Assembly: GCF_001279585.1 (NCBI RefSeq)
Contig: NZ_LGEC01000095.1
Span: 1-59,501, forward strand
Length of the DNA: 59,501 nt
Source of the DNA: Nocardiopsis sp. NRRL B-16309
GTDB taxonomy: Bacteria > Actinomycetota > Actinomycetes > Streptosporangiales > Streptosporangiaceae
Direction of reading: 5' to 3'
Below are positions 51,564-59,501 of the stretch, piece by piece. Below the pieces are notes generated by a model. The model saw only the letters and a program-made list of their open reading frames with translations, did not search any database and had not been told where the DNA came from. The position numbers were made by a program, and so were the translations under genes. Every line of letters starts with the position of its first letter. Within the stretch, counting starts at the first letter, position 1.

Positions 51564-53630
51564 CTAAGGGCTCTTCGGTGAGTACTCGCCCCGCAGATCG
51601 GCACCGGGGGGCGCCTGCTCGGGGACGCGTCCGACGGGTTCGGTCTTCCGGGTGATGAGCAGGGCGATGTCGTCGCCCCGCCCGGCGGGCGCCATCTCGG
51701 CGAGGACCTGCGCGGCGGCCTCGGGGTCGTCGGCGTGGGCGGCCAGGGCCTCGCCGACCTGCGCGAGCCCGTCCTGCATGGGGACCTCGGCGCTCTCGAC
51801 GAGTCCGTCGGAGCACAGCAGCAGGGTGGTGCCGGGCTCCAGGACCCGCGTGGTGACGGTGTACTCGGTGTCCGGCAGCACGCCCAGGGGCGGGCCGGTC
51901 TCGGGTTCCCACAGGTCGTAGCGGCCCCTGGCGGCGAGCACGACCGGCGGCTGTCCGGCCCAGGCGGCCTGCATGACGCCGGTGCTGCGGTCCACGACGA
52001 GGTAGCCGCAGGTGGCGAAGACGATCTCACCGGTCTCGGTGAGCAGGCGGTTGGTCTCGCCCAGGACCACGCCGGGGTCGGACTGGTTGGTGGCGTAGGC
52101 GCGGAAGGCGACGCGGATCTGCCCCATGGCCGCGGCGGCCTCCACGCCGTGGCCCTGGACGTCGCCGACGAGCAGGCCGACCTTGCCGCCGGGGAGCTCG
52201 ATGACGTCGTAGAAGTCACCGCAGATGCGCCAGTCGGCGCGCGAGGGCAGGTACTTGGTGGCGATGTCCAGGTCGGGGAAGCTGGCGACCTGGCGGGGCA
52301 GCATGCGGCGCTGCACGGCGTCGGCGAGTTCCAGTTCGGCCTGCTGGGCCTTGATGCGCTGCAGGGCCTGTCCGGCGAGTCCGGCGAAGGTGAGCATGAG
52401 GGCGCGCTCGTCGCGGCTGGCGTGGTGGGGGCGGCCCCAGACCATCTGCCAGACGCCGAGGGCGACCTTGCCGTCGCCGAAGATGGGCACGGTCGCCCAG
52501 GCCTGGCCCTTGCTCACCGAGCCGCGCATCAGTTCCTCGGCGGCGGGGAAGCGGCTGATGACCTCGGCGCGGGACTCGAAGAAGCGGGGCTGGCGGTCCT
52601 GGATGACCGCGCCCATGGGGTAGTCGGTGTCGTCCGCGCGGCGGCCGTGGATGCGTTCGACGTTGGCGGTGAGCCGTCCGCTGGGCGAGGCCCGCAGCAG
52701 GCCGTCCTCGACGTAGAGGGCGATCGCCTGGATGCCGCCGAAGATCGGCAGGAACTCCTCGCTGAGCAGGTCCATCACCTTGTCGACGGTGGTGGCCGAG
52801 ACGAGTTTGGAGGACAGCTCGGTGACCAGCCGGCCGTGCTCGGCCTCGGTGCGGCGGCGGTCGGCCAGGCGGCGGACCAGCTGGACGTGCTCGGTGACGT
52901 CGTCGATGATCCCGACCAGCCGGTCGGGCCGGCCGGGCACGAAGCGGGCGCGCACGTGCAGCGAGCGCTCGTCGCCGAGCCGGTCGAAGACGCGGAAGCG
53001 CTGTTCGTAGTCGCGGCCGGCGAAGGAGGCGGACATGGCGTCGCGGACGCGGGCGATGTCGTCGGGGTGGACCCGCTCCAGGATGCGTTCGAGCTCGCGG
53101 TCGCTGCCCGCCAGCAGCGCGCCCAGAGGGGTGGGGCCGAACAGTTCGTGCAGGCGCCCCGAGCTGAGGTCCAGGCTCCACAGGACGGAGTCGGAGTTGT
53201 CGGTGCGCAGCTCGCCGACCACGCGCAGGTCGGCCTCCTCGGTGGAGAGCACGTGGAGCAGCACCACCACGCCGCCCGCGGAGGCGGGTGCGTCGCCGTT
53301 GACCGGCGGCAGGGGGCGCAGGTCGGCCTCGGCCAGCAGGACGCTCTTGTCGGCCAGGGCCAGGCGCAGGCGCACGCGCCCGCCGCCCTGCCCGGCGAGG
53401 GCCTCGGAGTGGGCGACGGTCCCGCGGTGGACGTCGTCGCCTTCGAGGAGGTCGTACCACGCCCGGCCGACGAGGTCGGCGGCCTCACGCCCGAACAGAT
53501 CGGTGAAGGCCTGGTTGGCGTGCAGGATCGCGCCGTCGTCCCGGGTGAGCACCATGGGCTCGGGGGCATGGGAGAACGCCTCCGCGAGCGCGTTCTCGGA
53601 GCCATCGCCTGAGGCGCGTTTTCCGTTCAC
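51564..53630 (-). CDS. PAS-PAS-GAF PP2C/SpoIIE-type phosphatase
   Basis: 688 aa. Order: PAS 1 (AEAFSHAPEPMVLTRDDGAIL), PAS 2 (about residues 150-260), a GAF-like domain (about 265-430), then an RsbU/SpoIIE-like PP2C domain with metal-binding residues in ADWRICGDFYDVIE, VGLLVGDVQGHGVEAA and the terminal GRGDDIALLITR. It should dephosphorylate a phosphoserine protein, typically an anti-sigma-factor antagonist, in response to a cytoplasmic cue. No anti-sigma or antagonist gene is adjacent. Starts at a GTG (53630); TAGAAT at 53712-53717 is a possible -10. The stop lies 9 bp from rarA. Confidence 0.92.
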   Translation of the reverse strand: MNGKRASGDGSENALAEAFSHAPEPMVLTRDDGAILHANQAFTDLFGREAADLVGRAWYDLLEGDDVHRGTVAHSEALAGQGGGRVRLRLALADKSVLLAEADLRPLPPVNGDAPASAGGVVVLLHVLSTEEADLRVVGELRTDNSDSVLWSLDLSSGRLHELFGPTPLGALLAGSDRELERILERVHPDDIARVRDAMSASFAGRDYEQRFRVFDRLGDERSLHVRARFVPGRPDRLVGIIDDVTEHVQLVRRLADRRRTEAEHGRLVTELSSKLVSATTVDKVMDLLSEEFLPIFGGIQAIALYVEDGLLRASPSGRLTANVERIHGRRADDTDYPMGAVIQDRQPRFFESRAEVISRFPAAEELMRGSVSKGQAWATVPIFGDGKVALGVWQMVWGRPHHASRDERALMLTFAGLAGQALQRIKAQQAELELADAVQRRMLPRQVASFPDLDIATKYLPSRADWRICGDFYDVIELPGGKVGLLVGDVQGHGVEAAAAMGQIRVAFRAYATNQSDPGVVLGETNRLLTETGEIVFATCGYLVVDRSTGVMQAAWAGQPPVVLAARGRYDLWEPETGPPLGVLPDTEYTVTTRVLEPGTTLLLCSDGLVESAEVPMQDGLAQVGEALAAHADDPEAAAQVLAEMAPAGRGDDIALLITRKTEPVGRVPEQAPPGADLRGEYSPKSP

Positions 53631-54217
53631 GTATGACTCATCCTCATGTCGTCTCGGACGTCACACCCGCGTCCAGGCGCGGTCACCCCTGTGCACGTAC
53701 CGATTCGGATCATTCTAGTGTCCGGGGCCGGCGCGATCCGGGGAGGAGAACGGGCGGGCTGTGGGGACCTCGGTCCACCGGCACGTCCCCGACCTCGTCG
53801 AACTCCGGATTCGCGGCTTCGCCGGTGAAATGCGTGAGCGCCGAATTCCACACTCCCGCCGGTACTCGACGCACCCCAGGGCGTGAATCGTTACGCTCGT
53901 GTGACTGAATACCGCACAATGCACTCCGGCCCCACAATGACCGCCGGCACAGGCGGTTCCAGTGGTGCACGGCGCTCACTCCAGGGCACGTGCGACTCGT
54001 GGTGCGAGTGGGGTGATTCGCCCCCAACGGTAAGGGATGGCGGCGGCGTTCGCATCCGGGCGGGCCTTCGTGTCCAGGATCGGCCGTGTCCACTCCCATG
54101 AATTTCGACCCGTATCCGCTGGATATGTCCATGTGACCGAATGTGGCATGTTCAAGACAGGATAAACCGGGCACCGACCCATCAGTTCGCACACTCGCCG
54201 AACCCCGAGGACATCCC
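53631..54217. other. Intergenic region upstream of the zinc-finger microprotein
   Basis: A 590-bp region that is somewhat less GC-rich than its neighbours, with several short frames on both strands, none recognised. It holds the phosphatase promoter (minus) and the microprotein promoter (plus); GATAAA near 54162 is a possible -10 for the latter. Confidence 0.4.
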
Positions 54218-54358
54218 ATGTACCTGGTACGCGAGAACGCCGGGGCGGTACCCCCGCTGAACGGCACCACCTGGAACTGGACCTGTCGCCTGTGCACCCA
54301 CAGCAACCCCGACGACGAGGACATCTGCTGCCAGCGCTGCGGCGCGGGCAAGCCCTGA
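54218..54358 (+). CDS. RanBP2/NZF-like zinc-finger microprotein
   Basis: 46 aa. After a short N-terminus (MYLVRENAGAVPPLNG) comes W-T-C-x2-C-x3-N-x6/7-C-x2-C (WTCRLC, then N, then CCQRCG), the pattern of RanBP2-type or NZF zinc fingers, which bind RNA or proteins in eukaryotes. The ATG at 54218 has CGAGGA 7 nt upstream, and a GC-rich terminator follows, so it looks like a single-gene unit. No catalytic or membrane element. Probable role: a zinc-dependent RNA- or protein-binding adaptor; this is inference from the fold pattern only. Confidence 0.8.
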   Translation: MYLVRENAGAVPPLNGTTWNWTCRLCTHSNPDDEDICCQRCGAGKP

Positions 54359-54408
54359 CTCCGGCCGCTCCCCCGCCCGCGGGCCGCGCCCCGGCCGCAC
54401 ACGACGGC

Positions 54409-54436
54409 GGGGGCCCCTCTCCGGAGGGGGGCCCCC
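54409..54436 (+). terminator. Terminator of the microprotein gene
   Basis: GGGGGCCCCTC (54409-54419) pairs with a GAGGGG/CCCCC arm (54424-54436) with a small G bulge, about 50 bp past the stop. Confidence 0.55.
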
Positions 54437-54522
54437 CCCGCCCGCCCCGTACTTCTCGGATCCTCCGCCGGGCCCCGGTTCGCGCTCGGGCGCCGGGGGG
54501 ACGTGCACCGGGTTTGAGCGAG

Positions 54523-54538
54523 CGTAGCGGCCGCTACG
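54523..54538 (-). terminator. Palindrome downstream of aspS
   Basis: CGTAGCGGCCGCTACG is a perfect 16-bp palindrome about 70 bp after the aspS stop, between convergent genes. It may terminate aspS or be a protein-binding site. Confidence 0.35.
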
Positions 54539-54607
54539 GTGTGCCGGCTCGTCCCCGGTGGACCCTCCGGGACCTCCGGAACACCGTCGGCGCCCTCAAC
54601 AGGCCGG

Positions 54608-56380
54608 TCAGGAGCGCTTGTTCTCCTTGGGCGGCACCACCGTGCGGATGTGCACGTCGCGCAGCTGCTGGTCGGACACCACCGCCGGGGCGCCCATCAT
54701 CAGGTCCTGCGCGTTCTGGTTGAGCGGGAAGGCGATCGTCTCGCGGATGTTGGGCTCGTCGGCCAGCAGCATCACGATCCGGTCGATGCCGGGCGCGATG
54801 CCGCCGTGCGGCGGGGCGCCGAACTTGAGCGCCTTGAGCATGCCGCCGAACTCCGCCTCGACCGCGTCCTTGTCGTAGCCCGCGATGTCGAAGGCCTTGT
54901 ACATGATCTCCGGCGAGTGGTTCCGGATGGCGCCGGAGGACAGCTCCACACCGTTGCAGACGATGTCGTACTGCCAGGCGAGGATGTCCAGCGGGTCCTC
55001 GGTCTCCAGCGCCTTCATCCCGCCCTGCGGCATGGAGAACGGGTTGTGGCTGAACTCGATGTCGCCGTCGTCGTTGCGCTCGAACATCGGGAAGTCCACG
55101 ATCCAGCAGAACCGGTAGACCTTCTCCTCGGCCAGGCCGGCCCGCCGGCCCGCCTCGACGCGCACCGGCGCCATGATGCGGTTGATCTCCGCCTCGTCCT
55201 CGCTGGCGCAGAAGAACAGGCCGTGGCCCGGGCCCGCCCCCAGCACCGACAGCAGCTCGTCGGAGATCTCGGTCACGAACTTGGCGATGGGGCCGGTCAG
55301 CTCGCCGTTCTCGCCGACCCTGAGCCAGGCCAGGCCCTTGGCACCCTGCTCGACGGCGTAGTCGCCGATGCCGTCGAAGAACTTGCGCGGCCTGTCCCCG
55401 ACCTCGGGAACGGCCAGCGCGCGGACCTTCTTGCCCGCGAAGGCGCGGAAGTCGGTCTTGTCGAACAGCTCGGTGACGTCGAGCATCTTCATCGGCACGC
55501 GCAGGTCCGGCTTGTCGGTGCCGTACCACTCCAGGGCGTCGCGGTAGGCCACGCGCGGGAAGGGCGAGGTGATCTCCCACTCTCGGGAGAACGTGCGGAA
55601 GACGTCGGTCATGACCTGCTCGATGACCTCGAAGACGTCCTCCTGCTCGACGAAGCTCATCTCCATGTCGAGCTGGTAGAACTCGCCGGGCGAGCGGTCG
55701 GCGCGGCTGTCCTCGTCGCGGAAGCACGGCGCTATCTGGAAGTAGCGGTCGAAGCCGGCGATCATCAGCAGCTGCTTGAACTGCTGGGGGGCCTGCGGCA
55801 GGGCGAAGAACTCACCGGGGTGCAGGCGCGAGGGGACGAGGAAGTCGCGCGCGCCCTCGGGGCTGGAGCTGGTGAGGATGGGGGTCTGGAACTCGTGGAA
55901 GCCCAGGTCCGTCATCTTCTGCCGGATGAAGGCGACCACCTGCGAGCGCAGCATGACGTTGCGGTGCATCCGCTCGCGGCGCAGGTCGAGGAAGCGGTAG
56001 GTCAGGCGGCGCTCCTCGGACGTGTTGTCCTCGGGGAAGACCGTCAGCGGCAGTTCCTCGGTGGTGCCGAGGACCTCCAGCTCGGCGGCGTCGATCTCGA
56101 TCTCGCCGGTGGGCAGGTTGGGGTTGACGTTCTCGTCGCTGCGCGCGGCGACCTCGCCCGTGACCCGGATCACCGTCTCCTTGGGCAGACGGCTGAGCTC
56201 CTCGAACACCGGAGACCCCGGGCGGGCCATGAGCTGCGTGACGCCGTAGTGGTCACGCAGGTCGACGAAGAGCAGACCACCGAGATCCCGGCGATTGTGC
56301 ACCCAGCCGGAGAGGCGCACCTGCTGCCCGACGTGCTCCTTGCGGAGCTGACCACACGAATGAGTCCTGTAACGATGCAT
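54608..56380 (-). CDS. aspS: Aspartyl-tRNA synthetase
   Basis: 590 aa. Class IIb synthetase with an N-terminal OB anticodon domain (VRLSGWVHNRRDLGGLLFVDLRDH), motif 1 region (TPILTSSSPEGARDFLVPSR), motif 2 (FRDEDSRADRSPGEFYQLD), the bacterial GAD insertion and motif 3 (GGIAPGIDRIVMLLADEPNIR). The sequence is very close to streptomycete AspRS throughout. Start ATG at 56380 matches the family start MHRYRTH, though only a weak ribosome site is seen. Confidence 0.97.
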   Translation of the reverse strand: MHRYRTHSCGQLRKEHVGQQVRLSGWVHNRRDLGGLLFVDLRDHYGVTQLMARPGSPVFEELSRLPKETVIRVTGEVAARSDENVNPNLPTGEIEIDAAELEVLGTTEELPLTVFPEDNTSEERRLTYRFLDLRRERMHRNVMLRSQVVAFIRQKMTDLGFHEFQTPILTSSSPEGARDFLVPSRLHPGEFFALPQAPQQFKQLLMIAGFDRYFQIAPCFRDEDSRADRSPGEFYQLDMEMSFVEQEDVFEVIEQVMTDVFRTFSREWEITSPFPRVAYRDALEWYGTDKPDLRVPMKMLDVTELFDKTDFRAFAGKKVRALAVPEVGDRPRKFFDGIGDYAVEQGAKGLAWLRVGENGELTGPIAKFVTEISDELLSVLGAGPGHGLFFCASEDEAEINRIMAPVRVEAGRRAGLAEEKVYRFCWIVDFPMFERNDDGDIEFSHNPFSMPQGGMKALETEDPLDILAWQYDIVCNGVELSSGAIRNHSPEIMYKAFDIAGYDKDAVEAEFGGMLKALKFGAPPHGGIAPGIDRIVMLLADEPNIRETIAFPLNQNAQDLMMGAPAVVSDQQLRDVHIRTVVPPKENKRS

Positions 56381-56523
56381 GAGTTACCAAGTCCACTAAC
56401 TACACGGCTGGGCGAAGACGCCGGGGAACCCTGACTGGGACCGGCCGGAACGATGCCTCTTGATCACCTGGAATCCTACCGCCAACCGCCGTGCGCACCG
56501 CCTCCCGTTCTCGGGCCGGGGCC

Positions 56524-57201
56524 TCAGGCGGACAGGCCGCGCAGGTAGGGGTTGGTGGCCCGCTCGCGCTCGACCGTGGTCGCCGGGCCGTGGCCCGGCA
56601 GGATCTGCGTCCGGTCCGGACGGCCCAGGACCGCGCCGGCGAGGCTGCGGCCCATGTCCGCCTGGTCTCCCCCGGGGAAGTCGGTACGGCCGATGGAGCC
56701 GGCGAAGACGAGGTCGCCGGCGAACATGACCGGGACGCCGTCCTCGGTGGACACCGTGTAGACGACCGAGCCGGGGGTGTGCCCGGGCGTGTGCTCGACG
56801 GAGAACTCCATCCCGGCCAGCGCGAGGGTCGCGCCGTCGGCGACCTCCACCAGCACGGCGGGCTCGGTGTAGGGGCCCGGGCCCAGCAGCGCGGCCAGCT
56901 GCGCGGCGAAGCCCTGGTCGACCCCGGCGGCGGGCTCGGTGAGCAGCCCGCGGTCGGCGGGGTGCAGGTGGACGGGGACGCCGTGGCGCTCGCACAGGTC
57001 GGCCGCCGACCAGACGTGGTCGAAGTGCCCGTGTGTGAGCAACACCGCGGCCGGGGTCAGATCGTGTTCGGCCAGCACCTTGGCCACCTGCGCGGAGGCC
57101 TCCTGACCCGGGTCGACGATGACGCAGTCGGTGCCCGCGGCCCGGGCGACCACATAGCAGTTCGCGGCGAGGGGGCCGGTGGGAAGCGCGGCGATGAGCA
57201 C
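56524..57201 (-). CDS. Metallo-beta-lactamase-fold hydrolase, glyoxalase II-like
   Basis: 225 aa. The metal-binding motif THGHFDH is near residue 56, with HTPGHTPGSVVY near 136, the bridging aspartate in FAGDLVFAGSIGRTD near 160 and the final PGHGP near 205. This is the complete metal set of the glyoxalase II/hydroxyacylglutathione hydrolase-like group. Starts at a GTG (57201) giving MLIAALPTGPLAANCY, the usual family N-terminus. In Streptomyces a homologue lies in the relA-DUF349-hisS region, close to the DUF349 gene as here. Substrate unknown, probably a thioester. Confidence 0.9.
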   Translation of the reverse strand: MLIAALPTGPLAANCYVVARAAGTDCVIVDPGQEASAQVAKVLAEHDLTPAAVLLTHGHFDHVWSAADLCERHGVPVHLHPADRGLLTEPAAGVDQGFAAQLAALLGPGPYTEPAVLVEVADGATLALAGMEFSVEHTPGHTPGSVVYTVSTEDGVPVMFAGDLVFAGSIGRTDFPGGDQADMGRSLAGAVLGRPDRTQILPGHGPATTVERERATNPYLRGLSA

Positions 57202-57641
57202 GGGTCGTCCTGTTCCTGCGGGGTTCGGGTCGGTCCGGGCCGCGCGCTGGCGAACGTGCCCGCGTGGACCCTGGTTGCCGAGGGTACCGAGACCGGGCGA
57301 CCGGCCCGGATCCCGGGAGCGGCTCGTTTCATCACCATTCGATCACCGCGCCCGTCTGGCCTCTTTGCCAGAGCGCGTGGTAATGCCATATTGGTCACCG
57401 TCGTCGTGTGCGCCGGCGCCCTTGACCCGCCCACGTGCGGAGTCCCGCGTCGGCCGGACGCACGAAGGCACATCAGCAGACCCATGATCTGCGCAGACTG
57501 TGAGACACGGCGCGTCGTTCACCGCCGAATCGTATGGCTATATCGTGCTGAGCACGATGGTTCCCATCACGGACCGGCGCGATCCGTCGCGACGACCCGA
57601 ACCCGACCCCTCGGCCGGGTTCATGACAGCAGGAGGACACG
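57202..57641. promoter_or_regulatory. Divergent intergenic region with a perfect 17-bp operator-like dyad
   Basis: A 440-bp region between the MBL-fold gene (minus) and the DUF349 gene (plus). At 57542-57558 ATCGTGCT-G-AGCACGAT is a perfect inverted repeat. It directly abuts and overlaps TATATC (57539-57544), a possible -10 for the plus-strand gene, about 85 bp before its start. This is the layout of a repressor site. Confidence 0.5.
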
Positions 57642-58874
57642 GTGACCACGGACCCTTGGGGCCGCGTAGACGACGACGGCACGGTCTACGTGCGCACGAG
57701 CGAAGGCGAGCGGGTCGTCGGATCGTGGCAGGCGGGGGCGCCGGACGAAGCGCTGGCCTTCTTCCGCCGCAAGTACGACGCCCTGGTCACTGAGGTGGAG
57801 CTGCTGGAGAAGCGGCTGCGCAGCACCGACCTGTCGGCCTCCGCCGCGATGGCCGCCATCGACAAGCTGCGCACCGCCGTCACCGACGCGCACGCCGTGG
57901 GCGACCTGGACGCCCTCTCCCGGCGGCTGGACGCGCTGTCCGGCCGCGCCGAGGAGCGCAAGGTCGAGCAGAAGCAGGCCCAGGAGGAGGCTCGCGGACA
58001 GGCGCGCGAGATCAAGGAGCGCATCGTCGCCGAGGCCGAGCGGGTCGCGGCGGAGACCACCCACTGGAAGACCGGTGGGGAGCGGATGCTCCAGCTCATC
58101 GAGGAGTGGAAGAAGGCCCCGCGGGCGGACCGCCCCACCGAGCAGGCGCTGTGGAAGCGCATGTCCGCGGCGCGCAACTCCTTCTCCAAGCGGCGCAAGG
58201 CCTACTTCGCCAACCTCGACCAGGAGCGCGAGGCGGTCCGGGCCGACAAGGAGCGCATCGTCGCCGAGGCTGAGGCGCTGGCCCACTCCACCGACTGGGG
58301 GCCCACCGCCCGCGCGTACCGCGACCTGATGCAGCGGTGGAAGAACAGCGGTCGGGCGGACCGGGCCAGCGAGGACAAGCTGTGGGCCCGGTTCAAGGCC
58401 GCCCAGGACACCTTCTTCGACGCGCGCAACGCCACGTTCGCCGAGCGCGACGCCGAGCTGAGGGTGAACGCCGACGCCAAGGAGCGCATCCTGGCCGAGG
58501 CGAGGGCGGAGATCCCCGGGATCAGCGACCCGCGCCGCGCCCGTGCCCGGCTGCGCGAGTACCAGGAGGCCTGGGAGGAGGCCGGTGATCTGCCGCGCGA
58601 CGTGCGCGACCAGCTCGAAGGAGCCTTCCGGCAGATCGAGGACGGCGTGCGCCGCGCCGAGGACGCCGAGTGGGAGCGCAGCAATCCGGAGGCCCGTGCC
58701 CGCGCCAAGGACACGGTCGACCAGCTCTCCCAGGCGATCAGCGGGCTGGAGGCCAAGCTGGAGAAGGCCCGGGCCAGCGGCGACGCCCGCCGGATCAAGG
58801 AGCACGAGGCCGCCCTGGAGGCCCGCCGTGCCTGGCTCGTCGAGGCGGAGAAGGCGCTCAGCGAGATGAGCTGA
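57642..58874 (+). CDS. DUF349 coiled-coil protein
   Basis: 410 aa from a GTG at 57642 with AGGAGG 6 nt upstream. The first 50 residues form a small domain (DPWGRVDDDGTVYVRTSEGERVVGSW begins at residue 4). The rest is almost entirely helical, with two or three DUF349 repeats recognisable by WKTGGERMLQLIEEWKKA and WGPTARAYRDLMQRWKNSGRA plus conserved LWxRF/RM elements. Cytoplasmic. In Streptomyces the homologue lies beside relA. Function not established; nucleic-acid or ribosome association has been suggested for distant relatives. Confidence 0.9.
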   Translation: MTTDPWGRVDDDGTVYVRTSEGERVVGSWQAGAPDEALAFFRRKYDALVTEVELLEKRLRSTDLSASAAMAAIDKLRTAVTDAHAVGDLDALSRRLDALSGRAEERKVEQKQAQEEARGQAREIKERIVAEAERVAAETTHWKTGGERMLQLIEEWKKAPRADRPTEQALWKRMSAARNSFSKRRKAYFANLDQEREAVRADKERIVAEAEALAHSTDWGPTARAYRDLMQRWKNSGRADRASEDKLWARFKAAQDTFFDARNATFAERDAELRVNADAKERILAEARAEIPGISDPRRARARLREYQEAWEEAGDLPRDVRDQLEGAFRQIEDGVRRAEDAEWERSNPEARARAKDTVDQLSQAISGLEAKLEKARASGDARRIKEHEAALEARRAWLVEAEKALSEMS

Positions 58875-58884
58875 CCTCTCACCG

Positions 58885-58932
58885 GGAGGGCACGAACGGG
58901 TGACGCGGTCCGCGTCGCCGTTCGTGCCCTCC
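58885..58932. terminator. Bidirectional terminator between convergent genes
   Basis: GGAGGGCACGAACGG (58885-58899) pairs perfectly with CCGTTCGTGCCCTCC (58918-58932), and a nested stem GACGCGG/CCGCGTC fills the loop. It lies 10 bp past the DUF349 stop and 17 bp before the stop of the facing gene. Confidence 0.85.
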
Positions 58933-58948
58933 TGCGTGTGCGCCGCGT

Positions 58949-59501
58949 CTAGTCCTCGGTCTCCGTGCGGCGGCGGCCGATGATCATGGCGCCGACACCC
59001 GTCAGCGCGGACACCAGCCCGCCGAGCGCCGGAACGGCCGCCGAGGTGCCGGTCTGCGCGAGGACCTCGCCGTCGTGCCCGTCGTGCCCGTCGTGCCCGT
59101 CGTGCCCGTCGTGGCCATCGTGCCCGTCGTGCCCGTCGTGCCCGTCGTGCCCGTCGTGGCCATCGTGGCCATCGTGCCCGTCGTGGCCATCGTGCCCGTC
59201 GTGCCCGTCGTGCCCGTCGTGCCCGTCGTGCCCGTCGTGCCCGTCGTGCCCGTCCTTGCCGTCCTTGCCGTCCTTGCCGTCCTTGCCGTCCTTGCCGTCC
59301 TTGCCGTCCTTGCCGTCCTTGCCGTCCTTGCCGTCCTTCCCGTCCTTCCCGTCCTTCCCGTCCTTGCCGTCCTTCCCGTCCTTGCCGTCCTTGCCGTCCT
59401 TGCCGTCCTTGCCGTCCTTCCCGTCCTTGCCGTCCTTCCCGTCCTTGCCGTCCTTCCCGTCCTTGCCGTCCTTCCCGTCCTTGCCGTCCTTCCCGTCCTT
59501 G
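58949..59501 (-). CDS. Collagen-like repeat surface protein with LAQTG sorting signal (partial, 5' end outside window)
   Basis: The C-terminal 184 residues of a protein entering from the right edge. On the minus strand it reads at least 28 Gly-Lys-Asp triplets, then 20 Gly-His-Asp triplets, then EVLAQTG, a hydrophobic helix (AAVPALGGLVSALTGVGAMIIG) and RRRTETED. Gly at every third position is the collagen G-X-Y pattern. LAQTG plus helix plus positive tail is a sortase signal of the LAxTG class E type common in actinobacteria. The product should be a cell-wall-linked, stalk-like surface protein. The stop TAG is at 58949-58951. The N-terminal domain that would indicate its job is not in the window. 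Confidence 0.85.
   Translation of the reverse strand, partial: KDGKDGKDGKDGKDGKDGKDGKDGKDGKDGKDGKDGKDGKDGKDGKDGKDGKDGKDGKDGKDGKDGKDGKDGKDGKDGKDGKDGHDGHDGHDGHDGHDGHDGHDGHDGHDGHDGHDGHDGHDGHDGHDGHDGHDGHDGHDGHDGEVLAQTGTSAAVPALGGLVSALTGVGAMIIGRRRTETED
59069..59501 (-). repeat. 9-bp tandem repeat encoding G-X-Y triplets
   Basis: Twenty units encoding His-Asp-Gly (59069-59248), then at least 28 units encoding Lys-Asp-Gly running off the edge. Units differ only at synonymous positions (GGC/GGG, GAC/GAT), so the protein repeat is kept while the DNA drifts. Copy number is likely variable and prone to assembly error. Confidence 0.9.

Noticed and set aside
53710..53874. Small minus-strand ORF upstream of the phosphatase gene
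   Set aside because: A GTG-started frame of about 54 codons has moderate third-position GC but no ribosome site, and it runs into the probable phosphatase promoter. Not enough to call a gene.
59002..59190. Thr/Met-rich 62-codon ORF
   Set aside because: It is the shifted reading of the G-H-D repeat and ends inside the membrane-anchor coding region. The frame with LAQTG is the meaningful one.
59069..59501. Non-coding satellite or CRISPR-like repeat
   Set aside because: The 9-bp period stays in frame with the LAQTG-helix-basic tail end, and variation is synonymous, so it is coding.
1..59501. tRNA genes, insertion sequences, integrase or phage genes
   Set aside because: No cloverleaf-like gene, transposase or integrase motif was recognised by eye; a tRNA covariance search was not possible here.

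Overview
The window is high-GC actinobacterial chromosome. Gene content and order point to the Streptosporangiales, most likely Nocardiopsis or a close relative; this is an inference, because no rRNA gene is inside the window. The block infC-rpmI-rplT-rRNA methyltransferase-(kinase)-pheS-pheT-argC...argH-tyrS is ancestral actinobacterial synteny also known in Mycobacterium and Streptomyces. Almost everything is on the minus strand. No tRNA, CRISPR array or insertion sequence was recognised.

Left part (1-16.4 kb): a strong sigma70-type promoter at the left edge fires out of the window, possibly into an rRNA operon. Then come tyrS, an alpha/beta hydrolase-TetR pair under a large dyad operator, a membrane-anchored HNH nuclease, a small secreted protein and an L-2-hydroxyglutarate oxidase. 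Two conservon-type signalling loci follow: a reduced one (NIT-domain kinase plus DUF742) and a complete one (kinase, roadblock, DUF742, GTPase), with a CbiX-like gene between them.

Middle (16.9-38 kb): the arginine operon argC-argJ'-argB-argD-argF-argR-argG-argH is mostly fused by 4-nt stop/start overlaps and has an ARG-box promoter. Its argJ is short and has lost the key catalytic motifs, and a tandem array of about 40-bp hairpin units fills the argC-argJ' gap. Next are an amine-catabolism group (class III aminotransferase, MarR regulator, FAD amine oxidase), pheST, an orphan PAS kinase, an rRNA methyltransferase and infC-rpmI-rplT. infC appears to start at AUC and has an attenuator-like leader.

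Right part (38-59.5 kb): aroE-mltG-ruvX and alaS, where MltG carries a cytoplasmic tail of about 610 residues. A CHRD-like secreted protein and two small membrane/coil proteins follow. Then come a plus-strand pseudokinase, an SRPBCC protein, rarA, a PAS/GAF/PP2C phosphatase, a 46-residue zinc-finger microprotein, aspS, a metallo-beta-lactamase-fold hydrolase and a DUF349 coiled-coil protein. The window ends inside a collagen-like (G-X-Y) repeat protein with an LAQTG sorting signal.

The most noteworthy items are the degenerate ArgJ with its adjacent repeat array, the collagen-like surface protein, the AUC start and leader of infC, the pseudokinase, the MltG tail, the paired conservons and the RanBP2-like zinc-finger microprotein.
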